From Bacillota bacterium (GTDB lineage: Bacteria; Bacillota; Clostridia; Saccharofermentanales; Fastidiosipilaceae), in the NCBI GenBank assembly GCA_023442635.1, contig JAEZYR010000051.1, positions 1 through 30,832 of the forward strand: a stretch of DNA of 30,832 bases, written 5' to 3'. Of the stretch, positions 15,025 to 23,779 are shown in pieces (position 1 is the stretch's first letter; the number at the start of each line of letters is the position of its first letter). The translations under genes and the position numbers were made by a program. The notes under the pieces were generated by a model. It had not been told where the DNA came from. It saw only the letters and a program-made list of their open reading frames with translations, and ran no database searches.

Positions 15025-16503
15025 ATGTCGCAAAAACCTTCTACCCCTCTGTCTTCTGACATACATAGCCAAAACTCAATACCCCAGCCTGAACCAGAAA
15101 CATCAAGCAGCTCGACCAAGACCACCTTGCAAGCGGTCAATCCCCTGGGTCAGCTGCCTGTCTCAAAGCTCCTCCTCAATTTTTCGATCCCCAGCATCAT
15201 CGCCATGCTCGTGGGCTCGCTCTACAACATCGTTGACCAGCTTTTTATTGGTAATAGCGTGGGCGAGCTCGGCAACGCGGCTACCAATATCATGTTCCCC
15301 CTCAACATTTCCTGTATTGCGCTAGCCCTCTTGTTTGGCATTGGCGGGGCAGCGGCCTTCAACCTCGCCATGGGGCGCAACGAAATCCAAAAGGCCGCCA
15401 GTTATCTCGGCAATGCCTCGGTCATGCTTTTCGGGAGTGGCGTCCTTTTGATGCTGCTCAGCCTGCTTTTTCTGCGCCCCCTTCTCGTCTTTTTTGGTTC
15501 GCCAGCTGAAGTTTTGCCCTACGCTGAGGTCTACACAGGCATCTGCGCCTTCGGCTTTCCCTGGCTCATCTTGGTCACCGGCGGCGCGCACTTGATCCGT
15601 GCCGACGGCCGTCCCCAAATCAGCATGTTCTGCAACCTCCTAGGCGCCGTCATCAACACCATCCTCGACGCCATCTTTATTTTCGTTTTCAACTGGGGTA
15701 TGGCTGGCGCCGCTTGGGCCACCGTCATCGGCCAAGTGCTCTCTGCCCTGCTCTCCTTCTACTTCATCACCCACTGTCGCAGCATCGAGATGCACCGCCA
15801 GCACTTTCGCCTCAAAGTTGAGAGTATTGGCCGCGTCATGAGTCTTGGCATCTCGGCCTGTGTCAACCAAATCTCGCTCATGATCGTCCAGATCGTCATG
15901 AACCGCTCGCTCAAACACTACGGCCAGCTTTCTGTTTACGGCATGGTCATCCCCATTGCGGTCGTCGGCATTGGTACGAAGGTCTATCAGGTCTTCCTTT
16001 CTTTCCTCATCGGCATCGCCCAAGGCTTGCAGCCCATCTCCAGCTTTAACTATGGAGCCAAAAAATTCTCCCGCGTGCGCCAAGCCCTCCGCCTGGCCTT
16101 AGCCGCCAGCGCCGCCATCTCCGTTCTGGCCTTTGTCGTCTTCTTCTTTTTTGCTCGGCATATCCTCAATGCCTTTGGCAGTGGCAGCGAGCTCTACATG
16201 CAGTTTGGCCAGCACTTTTTCCGCATCTTCTTGTTCTTTACTTTCTTGAACTGGCTGCAACCCCTGGCTGGCAACTTTTTCCCTGCCATCGGCAAGCCCC
16301 AAAAGGGCTTCTGGCTCTCCATGTCTCGCCAGATTCTCTTCCTCCTGCCGCTCATCTTGCTATTGCCACTGGCTTGGGGCGTAGAAGGTGTCCTTTACGC
16401 TGGCCCCATCGCAGATCTTTTGGCTGGCGTCTTGGCCGCCTGGATGCTGTGGCGAGAGCTGCGTCAGCCTGAGTACCACCCAGCAAGTCAGGTCAAAGTT
16501 TGA
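15025..16503 (+). CDS. MATE family multidrug/metabolite exporter
   Basis: This 492-residue integral membrane protein has the repeated twelve-helix MATE layout: NFSIPSIIAMLVGSLYNIVD with QLFIGNSVGELGNAA at the first helices, and the matching second-half segment SLGISACVNQISLMIVQIVM. Such proteins export cationic drugs or metabolites in exchange for Na+ or H+. AAAGGAG four bases before ATG 15025 fixes the start; the upstream ATG at 14977 overlaps the TATAAT box. About 45 Ser/Pro/Gln-rich residues precede the first helix, a longer tail than usual. No regulator is adjacent, and the substrate cannot be inferred. Confidence 0.92.
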   Translation: MSQKPSTPLSSDIHSQNSIPQPEPETSSSSTKTTLQAVNPLGQLPVSKLLLNFSIPSIIAMLVGSLYNIVDQLFIGNSVGELGNAATNIMFPLNISCIALALLFGIGGAAAFNLAMGRNEIQKAASYLGNASVMLFGSGVLLMLLSLLFLRPLLVFFGSPAEVLPYAEVYTGICAFGFPWLILVTGGAHLIRADGRPQISMFCNLLGAVINTILDAIFIFVFNWGMAGAAWATVIGQVLSALLSFYFITHCRSIEMHRQHFRLKVESIGRVMSLGISACVNQISLMIVQIVMNRSLKHYGQLSVYGMVIPIAVVGIGTKVYQVFLSFLIGIAQGLQPISSFNYGAKKFSRVRQALRLALAASAAISVLAFVVFFFFARHILNAFGSGSELYMQFGQHFFRIFLFFTFLNWLQPLAGNFFPAIGKPQKGFWLSMSRQILFLLPLILLLPLAWGVEGVLYAGPIADLLAGVLAAWMLWRELRQPEYHPASQVKV

Positions 16504-16855
16504 TGGGATTTCCTCCCGAGGTCTGCAAGCACACCCAAGGCTGCAAGTCTGTTTTTGTCTCTGATAAGTCTCTTTGGCAGCCTTGCCACTTGCGTTAAAA
16601 ATCCATTTATACTTTTGCGCCCCTGGGCTTTCTTGCAGCGAAAAATGCGCTGAAATCCTCAGGCTGAATCTTGAAAAAAAAGCTCAGCCACCCTATCCTT
16701 AGCGCTATATGCCTTTGGCAAGCTTTCGGCTCCTCAAGGCGCCAAGCTTCTAGCTCCGTAAGAAGCTTCGACAGAAGGGGCGCTTTTTCTCCCCTCTGTC
16801 TTGGCCAAAATAGCCAAAAGGCAAGCAAATCTTATGCTGATTAGTGGAGTGTTTA
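16504..16855. other. Intergenic region between MATE exporter and GntR-LacI regulator
   Basis: This 352-base gap contains a perfect 9-bp inverted repeat, CAAGGCTGC (16536-16544) with GCAGCCTTG (16577-16585), enclosing a 32-base loop that contains a T-run; it might weakly terminate the MATE transcript. TATGCT at about 16834-16839 is a possible -10 for the regulator, but no -35 matches. A reverse-strand frame here starts with TTG and has no family resemblance, so I do not call it. Confidence 0.4.
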
Positions 16856-18460
16856 ATGTCTAAGTTAAGCAAGCCAGAACGTCTCGTTGAAATCCTCATT
16901 GCCGAATTTAGGCAGGGTCTTTGGCATCCTGGCCAGCGCTTTTATTCTGAAATGCGCTTGGCCACACGCCACGAAATGTCCCGCCAAACCGTTCGCGTGG
17001 CGCTAGCTCAACTCATCGAGCAAGGCTACCTTTATTCGGTCAAGGGCTCTGGCACCTACGTCACGGAGCAAGCCTGCCAAAAAATGCCAAAAGAAGATCG
17101 CAGTGTGGCTATCCTCGTCACCTATCTCAGCGACTACATCTTCCCATCTATCATTCGAGAGCTCGAGCGCGAGCTGCGACAGGCTGGCTACTCCGTCTTT
17201 TTGGCCTCAACGAGCAATTCGGTAAGCAACGAACGCGCCCTCCTCAAGGAGCTGCTCAACCGCGACATCCACGGCATCATTTTGGAGCCCACGAAGAGCG
17301 CCTTGCCCAATCCCAACCTCGACTTGTACGAAGAGATTGCCCGCCGCCAAATTCCGCTGATTTCGATCAACAGCTCTTATTCCGCCCTTGATTTTCCTGT
17401 CATTCGCCTGGATGACGAGCGAGCCGCTTTCATTGCGGGCTCTTACCTTCTGGACGCTGGGCATCGCCAAATTGCGGCCGTCCTCAAAGCCGACGACCTC
17501 CAGGGACTTCGCCGCTTCAGCGGCCTGCAGCGAGCCCTTCTCAACGCCAAGCTGCCCCTCTTAGACAATCACATTTTCTGGTACACCAGCGAAGATATCG
17601 CCAACATGCATACCCTCGCGCCCGAGATCTTGCACCGACTCGAGGGCTGCACAGCCGTCCTTTGCTACAACGACCAATTGGCTGTCAATCTCTTCTCCAT
17701 ATTCCAAGAAGCTGGTATTCGGGTGCCCCAGGATCTCTCCGTGATCAGCGTGGACAATTCGCGCTACGCCGCCCTCACTAATCCTGGTTTAAGCAGTGTA
17801 GAAAACCCCATCAGCTCCTTGGGCATCCTCGCTGCTCGCAGCCTCTTGCGTGCTATGGAAGGTCAGGACTTGCCCCATGAGCAACTTTTGCCAGCGACTT
17901 TGGTGACGCGACAGTCTGTACGTCCGTTGCCAGTCGAAGCTGTCCGTACCGAAAACTTGCCTGAACTAAGCCTCCTGCGTACAACACCAGAAGAGCAAGA
18001 TCCGCAGCCTGTTCAGCCCGTCAAGCCTCTGACGGAGGAGGAGGTTTCTCGCCTACCGCAAAAAAGCAAGGCTCCTTCGTCCGCCGAAAAGCGCCTGCCT
18101 GGTCGTCGTCCTGGCAACCGCCAAGTTGGCTCTGTCTTTGGATCCGCCAGCCCCAACAGCGCAAGCGCCAAAACAGGCCGCCAGAGCAAAGAAAGTCTTC
18201 GCCCCGATACGCCCTTAAGTGGCGCGCGTGAAAGTGAAGCGGTAGGTCGCCAAAGCGCGCCTGCCTCTTCGGATCGCTGGTCTTTCGACCCCAAGCGGGA
18301 TGTGCGCTCGGCAGGCCACGACCGCCCCTTCGCCCCCGATCATTGGGTTAAGTCTTTGCGAGAAAGCGATGGGCACAGCCTCCAAAGCGCCATGTTGACC
18401 CTCGAAAAGCAGGCTCAAGAGCAGGAAGCTGCCAACTTGCGCAAGCCTGATTCAGAATAA
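16856..18460 (+). CDS. GntR-LacI chimeric transcriptional regulator (AraR-like) with long disordered tail
   Basis: The first 70 or so residues form a GntR-type winged helix (LATRHEMSRQTVRVALAQLI, then YLYSVKGSGTYV). Residues about 80-355 form a LacI-type sugar-binding core (SVAILVTYLSDYIFPSIIRE, INSSYSALDFPVIRLDDERA, PQDLSVISVDNSRYAAL). This mosaic is known from AraR, the arabinose repressor. After TRQSVRPL a tail of about 170 residues, rich in Pro, Ser, Lys, Arg and Gln, has no visible fold and is absent from ordinary members (about 360-380 residues). GGAG six bases before ATG 16856 sets the start; the GTG at 16844 is less likely. The CapA-like gene follows 29 bases later with its own ribosome site, so the pair is probably co-transcribed. 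The inducer is probably a sugar, identity unknown. Confidence 0.88.
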   Translation: MSKLSKPERLVEILIAEFRQGLWHPGQRFYSEMRLATRHEMSRQTVRVALAQLIEQGYLYSVKGSGTYVTEQACQKMPKEDRSVAILVTYLSDYIFPSIIRELERELRQAGYSVFLASTSNSVSNERALLKELLNRDIHGIILEPTKSALPNPNLDLYEEIARRQIPLISINSSYSALDFPVIRLDDERAAFIAGSYLLDAGHRQIAAVLKADDLQGLRRFSGLQRALLNAKLPLLDNHIFWYTSEDIANMHTLAPEILHRLEGCTAVLCYNDQLAVNLFSIFQEAGIRVPQDLSVISVDNSRYAALTNPGLSSVENPISSLGILAARSLLRAMEGQDLPHEQLLPATLVTRQSVRPLPVEAVRTENLPELSLLRTTPEEQDPQPVQPVKPLTEEEVSRLPQKSKAPSSAEKRLPGRRPGNRQVGSVFGSASPNSASAKTGRQSKESLRPDTPLSGARESEAVGRQSAPASSDRWSFDPKRDVRSAGHDRPFAPDHWVKSLRESDGHSLQSAMLTLEKQAQEQEAANLRKPDSE

Positions 18461-18489
18461 GCTTCTTTGGATTCAAGAGGAGAATAGAG

Positions 18490-19887
18490 ATGTCAAAGCC
18501 TGCTGTTTTGCGCCGATATAGCCCCTGGCTAGCCCTCGGCCTAGCTCTCGGCCTTCTGTTCTGTGGCCTCTTTGTAGGGGCTGAGCTCCTCTGGCGACGG
18601 ACTGCTCCTTCTGATGCGGCTAGTCAGCTCAGCTCAGACCGTGCAGCCTTAGCCTCTTCCTCCTCTCAAAAGCAAAAGGCAGGGTCAGATGCCTCTTTGC
18701 CGTCTAGCAGTCCCGCGCCCTCCTCGACAGCGCCTGCCCCAGAGCAGCACGCCTCCGTCCTTTTTGTCGGGGATGTCCTTTTTCATTCGCACATGATCAA
18801 TGGCGGCCGCCAAGACGACGGACAGTATGACTACGACTTTCTCTTTGAGCCTTTGAAGCCCTGGATCAACGGAGCGGACTGGGCTATCTGTAATATGGAA
18901 GGCACACTGGGCGGCGAACCCTACACAGGTTACCCCCTCTTCAGTGCCCCAGACGCCGTCGCCAGAGCTATGAAACTCGGTGGTTTTGATATGGTCACCG
19001 CAGCCAACAACCACAGCATCGACCGCCGATCTGCTGGCGTCAAACGCACCAAGCAAGTTCTCCTTGACGCTGGGCTCGATGTTATCGGCACAAGGCAGCA
19101 GCCAGAGGAAAACACCTGGCGCATCGTCAACATCAACGGCATTCAGGTGGGCTTTGGCGCCTGGACCTACGAAACACGCCGTCTCGATGGCCAGCGCTCG
19201 CTCAATGGCATTCGCATGACTGACGAGGAAGTCGACCTGCTCGCCTCTTTCTCACTCGAAGAGCCTTATATCACCTACGATTACGAGCGCATCGCCAAAG
19301 AAGTTCAGACCATGCGCGAAGCGGGCGCCGAGTGTCTCGTCTATGTCTTGCACCTCGGCACAGAATATAGCTCGACCCCTGACGGCTACCAAAAAAGCCT
19401 CGCCCGTCATCTCGCCAAACTCGGCGTAGACGTTGTTTTTTCTTGCGGCCCGCATGTCATCCAGCCTATCGCCAGCCTTGACCGCGACGGACAATTCCCC
19501 GACAAAGATCCCATGCTCTGTTTTTACTCGGTCGGCAACATCGTTTCCGATCAGCTCTTCGACACCGATAACAATGGCGGCCGAGCCGAAGATGGCCTCG
19601 TCGCTGGCGTTCGCTTTTCGCGTCAGCCCGATGGCCGCATCGCCTTGAGTCGGGCAGGTTACGTGGCCACCTATTGCTACAAGCAAACGATCGGCGAAGC
19701 GCGCAAACACAACCAACCCATCGCTGTAGCGGACGCCATCAGCAAGCCCGAGGCAGTAGGCGTCAAAGCTCAAGATGTCGCTCTTTTCGAAGCTTCGCAA
19801 GCGCGTACAGCTAAAGTCATGGCCAACAATGATGTTGCTTTTGACTTTTTCAAAGAGTGGCGGCAGCTTGGCGAACTTTTTCGCTAA
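18490..19887 (+). CDS. CapA-family (PGA_cap) metallophosphatase-like membrane-anchored protein
   Basis: This 465-residue protein has one N-terminal membrane anchor or signal segment (about residues 12-32), a Ser/Ala/Pro-rich linker to about residue 88, and an extracellular CapA domain. The metallophosphatase-like motifs are LFVGDVLFHSHM, CNMEGTL, TAANNHSID, VVFSCGPHVIQPI and YSVGNIVSDQ. CapA proteins act in poly-gamma-glutamate capsule synthesis or anchoring, but many homologues lie outside capsule operons and are of unknown function. None of the PgsB/PgsC partners is nearby, so I infer only a cell-surface role. GAGGAG lies seven bases before the ATG, and a terminator follows about 75 bases after the stop. 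Confidence 0.88.
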   Translation: MSKPAVLRRYSPWLALGLALGLLFCGLFVGAELLWRRTAPSDAASQLSSDRAALASSSSQKQKAGSDASLPSSSPAPSSTAPAPEQHASVLFVGDVLFHSHMINGGRQDDGQYDYDFLFEPLKPWINGADWAICNMEGTLGGEPYTGYPLFSAPDAVARAMKLGGFDMVTAANNHSIDRRSAGVKRTKQVLLDAGLDVIGTRQQPEENTWRIVNINGIQVGFGAWTYETRRLDGQRSLNGIRMTDEEVDLLASFSLEEPYITYDYERIAKEVQTMREAGAECLVYVLHLGTEYSSTPDGYQKSLARHLAKLGVDVVFSCGPHVIQPIASLDRDGQFPDKDPMLCFYSVGNIVSDQLFDTDNNGGRAEDGLVAGVRFSRQPDGRIALSRAGYVATYCYKQTIGEARKHNQPIAVADAISKPEAVGVKAQDVALFEASQARTAKVMANNDVAFDFFKEWRQLGELFR

Positions 19888-19960
19888 ATATCTACTTTGT
19901 ACATAGTTGCTGTAGGCAAAAGCATCTTTACTCCAGCCTGCAGTTGCAAAATTCCTAGAG

Positions 19961-20015
19961 AAGGCCGCCTAACTGATATAGAATGAAAGAAGTTCTAGAT
20001 CAGCAGGCCTTTTTT
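19961..20015 (+). terminator. Terminator after the regulator-CapA pair
   Basis: AAGGCC (19961-19966) pairs with GGCCTT (20006-20011). Inside it CTGAT pairs with ATCAG and AGAA with TTCT, around a nine-base loop. The stem is followed by a run of T up to 20015. Internal loops make it imperfect, but shape and T-run fit. Confidence 0.7.
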
Positions 20016-20098
20016 GTGTCCTGTTGATTACGTTCGTCAGCCTGACTCTGACAGCTCTGCCAGACTTGGCTGACCGCCATTGGCAGAAAGGAGTTCCC

Positions 20099-21247
20099 AT
20101 GGCTAATCGCATTATTCTCAATCCGACGTCCTACCACGGCTTAGGCGCTATTCAGCACATCCCCGAAGAGCTCAAACAGCGCAATCACCAGCGCTGCTTT
20201 GTGTGTTCTGATCCAGACTTGCTGAAATTTGGCGTGACCCAGAAGGTTCTAGATTGCCTTGATGAGGCTGGTATCAGCTATACGATCTTTTCAGATCTCG
20301 AGCCTAACCCCAGCATTCAGAATGTACAGGACGGCGTCAAGGCCTATCGCGAGAGCGGGGCTACGGCCATTGTGGCCATCGGTGGTGGTTCGGCCATGGA
20401 TACGGCCAAGGGCATCGGCATCGTGATCACCAATCCAGAGTTTGAGGATATCCGCAGCCTAGAAGGTCTTTCGCCCACCAAAAACCACGCCGTCTTTACG
20501 ATTGCTGTTCCCACCACGGCAGGTACAGCGGCTGAAGTCACCATCAACTACGTCATCACCGACAAAGAGCGCCGCCGTAAGTTTGTCTGTGTCGACCCGC
20601 ATGACATTCCCGAGGTAGCCGTTGTTGATCCAGAGTTGATGTACAGCATGCCCAAGGGGCTGACCGCCGCTACAGGCATGGATGCCCTTACGCATGCGAT
20701 TGAGGGCTACATCACCAAAGCTGCCTGGGCGATGACCGATATGTTCCACCTCGAAGCGATTCGTCTGATCAGCCAAAATCTGCGCGCTGCTGTCGCCAAC
20801 GAGCCCGCTGGCCGCGAAGGCATGGCGCTGGCACAATACATTGCTGGCATGGGCTTCTCCAATGTCGGCCTGGGTCTTGTCCACTCGATGGCTCACGCCT
20901 TGGGTGCTGTCTATGGCACACCACACGGCGTTGCCAACGCCATTTTGCTGCCTGTGATCATGCGCTTTAATGCCAAGTCCACGGGTGAGCGCTATCGTGA
21001 GATTGCGCGTGCTATGGGCGTCAAGGGGGTCGACGAAATGGATCAAGCCACCTATCGTGAAGCGGCTTGCGAAGCTGTTAGACAGCTCGGCGAAGATGTC
21101 GGCATCCCCAAGGATCTCAGCAACATCGTCAAAGAAGCTGATATCCCCTTCTTGGCCGAATCCGCCTTCAACGACGCCTGCTTGCCTGGCAACCCTCGCA
21201 GCTGCAGCCTAGAAGAAATTGCTGAGCTCTATCGCTCCCTTATCTAA
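20099..21247 (+). CDS. fucO: Lactaldehyde reductase (iron-containing alcohol dehydrogenase)
   Basis: This 382-residue enzyme matches FucO in length and in many long segments: VRSLEGLSPT-like IRSLEGLSPTKN, PTTAGTAAEVTINYVITD, RRKFVCVDPHDIP, ATGMDALTHAIEGYITKAAW and AGMGFSNVGLGLVHSMAHALGA. The metal site is visible as D and H in MDALTHAIE and the two His of LVHSMAHALG...TPHGVANAI. FucO reduces L-lactaldehyde, made from L-fucose or L-rhamnose by the fuculose/rhamnulose aldolase, to 1,2-propanediol with NADH under anaerobic conditions. AAAGGAG five bases before ATG 20099 sets the start; the frame is open from 20024, but that part includes terminator-proximal sequence. Kinase and aldolase genes are absent from the window. 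A terminator follows. Confidence 0.93.
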   Translation: MANRIILNPTSYHGLGAIQHIPEELKQRNHQRCFVCSDPDLLKFGVTQKVLDCLDEAGISYTIFSDLEPNPSIQNVQDGVKAYRESGATAIVAIGGGSAMDTAKGIGIVITNPEFEDIRSLEGLSPTKNHAVFTIAVPTTAGTAAEVTINYVITDKERRRKFVCVDPHDIPEVAVVDPELMYSMPKGLTAATGMDALTHAIEGYITKAAWAMTDMFHLEAIRLISQNLRAAVANEPAGREGMALAQYIAGMGFSNVGLGLVHSMAHALGAVYGTPHGVANAILLPVIMRFNAKSTGERYREIARAMGVKGVDEMDQATYREAACEAVRQLGEDVGIPKDLSNIVKEADIPFLAESAFNDACLPGNPRSCSLEEIAELYRSLI

Positions 21248-21291
21248 GCCATCTTCGAAGGCGTTTAAACGCGCCACAACCCTTTCTAAGC

Positions 21292-21333
21292 CCTCTTGCA
21301 GTCTTTGGGAAAAGCTGCAAGAGGTGTTTTTTT
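21292..21333 (+). terminator. Rho-independent terminator after fucO
   Basis: CCTCTTGCAG (21292-21301) pairs perfectly with CTGCAAGAGG (21315-21324) around a 13-base loop, followed by TG and seven T. Confidence 0.9.
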
Positions 21334-21748
21334 CGCCAAACACCGAATTGCCCTCAAGTTCAGCCACAAGTCTCGGCTTTGCCCCAAGTCAGAACAGATT
21401 CACCTGCAAATCTGAATTTGATCCGTGCCTCCCCAGCGCTTTCTTCGGGTTCCTGAGCTAACCTAGTTCTGCTAGCTGAGCCTAATGGGATGTAAGTCCA
21501 GAGCTAGAAACTGCTGAGCCCCAGGACTAAGGCCTTTTCTAGCGCCCTTCTGGCGCCCTCTGCAAACTGTTAAGTTTCACTGATACATACAAAAAAAAAG
21601 ATATTATTTATTCAACTTGCAAAAACAAACTTATTCAGCTATGCTCATGCCATTGATAAGTCATCTAAACAGTCCGAGCTATCCATGCTTTTTCTTGTTT
21701 GTTTTGTGCAGTGCCTGACGTGCTGCTGTAGATTGGAGGTTCTTTCCT
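21334..21748. other. Intergenic region upstream of the sugar importer operon
   Basis: This 415-base gap holds nothing recognisable up to about 21590. It then becomes AT-rich with a promoter candidate (listed separately) and a leader of about 95 bases before ATG 21749. I found no clear operator palindrome or riboswitch core. Confidence 0.45.
21591..21645 (+). promoter_or_regulatory. Promoter with A-tract upstream element for the sugar importer operon
   Basis: A run of nine A (21591-21599) and an AT-rich stretch precede TTGCAA (21617-21622), a 17-base spacer and TATGCT (21640-21645). The A/T tract sits where a UP element would contact the polymerase alpha subunit. Confidence 0.55.
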
Positions 21749-22732
21749 ATGCCTGCTCCCTTTCAGCCTGACCGCCTCCCTGGCTCAACACAGAATCGCT
21801 TCCGTCGTATGTGTCGGCATACTTGGCAGAATCGCACCTTGCTTCTCATGTTTCTGCCTATTGCCGCCTTCTACCTGATTTTTAGTTATGCCCCCATGTT
21901 CAACACGCGCACGGGCGGTATCCTGATGGCTTTCTTCAAAAGCCGCAGCAACAAGCCGTTCAGTGAGTGGAGCTTTGTTGGCTGGCACTACTTCCAAATG
22001 CTCTTCAGCAAGCCTGATTTCTGGAATGCCATGAAGAACACCCTCGTACTCAGCTTCCTGCGCTTACTCATTGAGTTCCCGATCCCGATTATTCTGGCCC
22101 TCCTCCTAAACGAAGTGCAACATCGCGGCACCAAACGCATTTACCAAACCGTCTTCACCTTCCCCCACTTTTTGAGCTGGGTCTTGGTCGTCTCCGTCAT
22201 GAAAGATCTTTTGTTGATCGACGGCGGTGTCCTGAATGGCTTTCGCCAGATGCTCGGCCTCGCCCCTTTCAACTATCTAGCCAACAACAGCATCCTCGCC
22301 AACTACGCCATGCTGATCTTTTCTTCGATCCTCAAGGGCATGGGCTGGAGCGCCATCATCTATCTTTCCACCATTTCAGGTATCGACCCGACCCTCTATG
22401 AGGCAGCTGCCATCGACGGCGCCAGTCGTTGGCATCGCGTGCGCTGGATTACTTGGCCATCCCTCAAACCAACTGTGACCGTCCTCCTTATTCTGGCAGT
22501 CGGCGGTATTCTGGACGGCTCCTTTGATCAGATTTTCAACCTGACGAACGGTGTCAACCGCAGCATTATCGAGACCATCGACGTCTACATTTATCGTTAC
22601 GCCTTTCAGCAGTCCATGAACCCGAGTTTCTCTGCCGCAAGCGGCCTATTCAAGAGTGTCATCAGCTTCTCCTTGCTGATTACTGCCCACCTTGTCACCA
22701 AACGCCTAAATGACGGTGAATCCGTCTTCTGA
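21749..22732 (+). CDS. Carbohydrate ABC importer permease 1 (LplB-like, CUT1 type)
   Basis: This 327-residue membrane protein has about six helices and the permease EAA loop EAAAIDGASRWHRVRWITWP that docks the ATPase. The segments FLPIAAFYLIFSYAPMF near the N terminus and NQIF-like FDQIFNLTNGV are typical of LplB-type permeases for oligosaccharides. It pairs with the next gene to form the channel. GGAGG precedes the ATG. No ATPase gene is in the operon, as is usual for this Gram-positive group, which shares an MsmK/MsmX-type ATPase encoded elsewhere. The substrate is not readable from the permease; the convergent fucosidase suggests a fucosylated glycan. Confidence 0.92.
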   Translation: MPAPFQPDRLPGSTQNRFRRMCRHTWQNRTLLLMFLPIAAFYLIFSYAPMFNTRTGGILMAFFKSRSNKPFSEWSFVGWHYFQMLFSKPDFWNAMKNTLVLSFLRLLIEFPIPIILALLLNEVQHRGTKRIYQTVFTFPHFLSWVLVVSVMKDLLLIDGGVLNGFRQMLGLAPFNYLANNSILANYAMLIFSSILKGMGWSAIIYLSTISGIDPTLYEAAAIDGASRWHRVRWITWPSLKPTVTVLLILAVGGILDGSFDQIFNLTNGVNRSIIETIDVYIYRYAFQQSMNPSFSAASGLFKSVISFSLLITAHLVTKRLNDGESVF

Positions 22733-22745
22733 TCGGAGGTCATGC

Positions 22746-23690
22746 ATGCTTTCTAGATCCCAAGCTACGAAAAAAGCGCCCCAAAAAGCCCGTCAAAAGG
22801 CTCAAAAAATCCAAAAAACACCTCTTGAGCGACTGGCTGATGTCCTGATTTACAGCCTGCTGACCTTGCTGCTCATCGCGATCTTGCTGCCGTTCTATAA
22901 CATGCTCCTGATATCGGTATCGAGCTACCAGGATATCGCTCAGCGAGGCTTCTCACTCTTGCCGACAAGTTTAGACTTGAGCAACTATCTCCGCGCCTTC
23001 GAGGCCCCCTTCTTCGCCAACTCTTTTGGCGTCTCGGTCTTCATCACCCTGGTCGGTACGGTGCTCGGCCTTCTTTGCCAATGCGTGGCTGGCTATTGCT
23101 TGTCGAGACCTAGCATGCCCTTCCGCCGCTTTTGGTTTTTCTTCATCGTTTTCACGATGTTCTTCGGCGCTGGCCTCATTCCCTGGTACATGGTCATGAC
23201 CGCCCTAGGCTTTTTGGACAACATTCTTGTCATGATCATCCCCCAACTGCTGAGCACTTATAACGTGATTTTGCTGCGCAACTACTTTATGTCGATTCCC
23301 CCTTCGCTCATCGAATCTGCCAAGATCGACGGGGCTGGGGAATTGCGCACGATGTTCCAAATTGTCTTGCCCGTCTCGCTTCCCATCCTCGCCACCATCG
23401 CCTTGTTTATTGCGGTCGCACGTTGGAATGAGTGGTATACAGCCATGATTTTCATCCAAGATCGCCGCCTTGTGCCCCTGCAACTTTTCTTGCGGCGCAT
23501 CGTCGTTGAAGCCACTTCGGACCTCGGCAACGAAATGAAAAATGCCATGCGTGATGCCAACATGATGGTTCACAGCCGTTCCTTACAAATGGCTTCCGTC
23601 ACCATTACCACTGTCCCCATTTTGCTGGTCTATCCCTTTTTACAGCGTTACTTCACCAGCGGCATCATGATCGGTGCCGTCAAGGCCTAA
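22746..23690 (+). CDS. Carbohydrate ABC importer permease 2 (YtcP-like, CUT1 type)
   Basis: This 314-residue membrane protein has about six helices after a basic, Lys/Gln-rich N-terminal tail, and the EAA-type loop ESAKIDGAGELRTMFQIVLP. The ending QRYFTSGIMIGAVKA is the standard end of YtcP/LplC permeases. It forms the translocation pore with permease 1. GGAGG lies seven bases before ATG 22746, 13 bases after the preceding stop. The frame is also open from 22710, but that part overlaps permease 1 and lacks a ribosome site. Confidence 0.92.
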   Translation: MLSRSQATKKAPQKARQKAQKIQKTPLERLADVLIYSLLTLLLIAILLPFYNMLLISVSSYQDIAQRGFSLLPTSLDLSNYLRAFEAPFFANSFGVSVFITLVGTVLGLLCQCVAGYCLSRPSMPFRRFWFFFIVFTMFFGAGLIPWYMVMTALGFLDNILVMIIPQLLSTYNVILLRNYFMSIPPSLIESAKIDGAGELRTMFQIVLPVSLPILATIALFIAVARWNEWYTAMIFIQDRRLVPLQLFLRRIVVEATSDLGNEMKNAMRDANMMVHSRSLQMASVTITTVPILLVYPFLQRYFTSGIMIGAVKA

Positions 23691-23779
23691 GTCACGGTGA
23701 AGCTCGGCTTAGGTCATAAAGCAAAGGCCCGTGCCATCGGCACATTGCGTCAAGCATGACGCCTCATAGGGAGGTCATT

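Noticed and set aside
16607..16828. Reverse-strand open frame of 73 codons in the gap before the GntR-LacI regulator
   Set aside because: It starts with TTG, lacks a ribosome binding site and resembles no family; the region is better explained as leader and promoter sequence.
20459..21046. Open frame of 195 codons antisense to fucO
   Set aside because: It lies entirely within a strongly conserved gene and shows no motif of its own.
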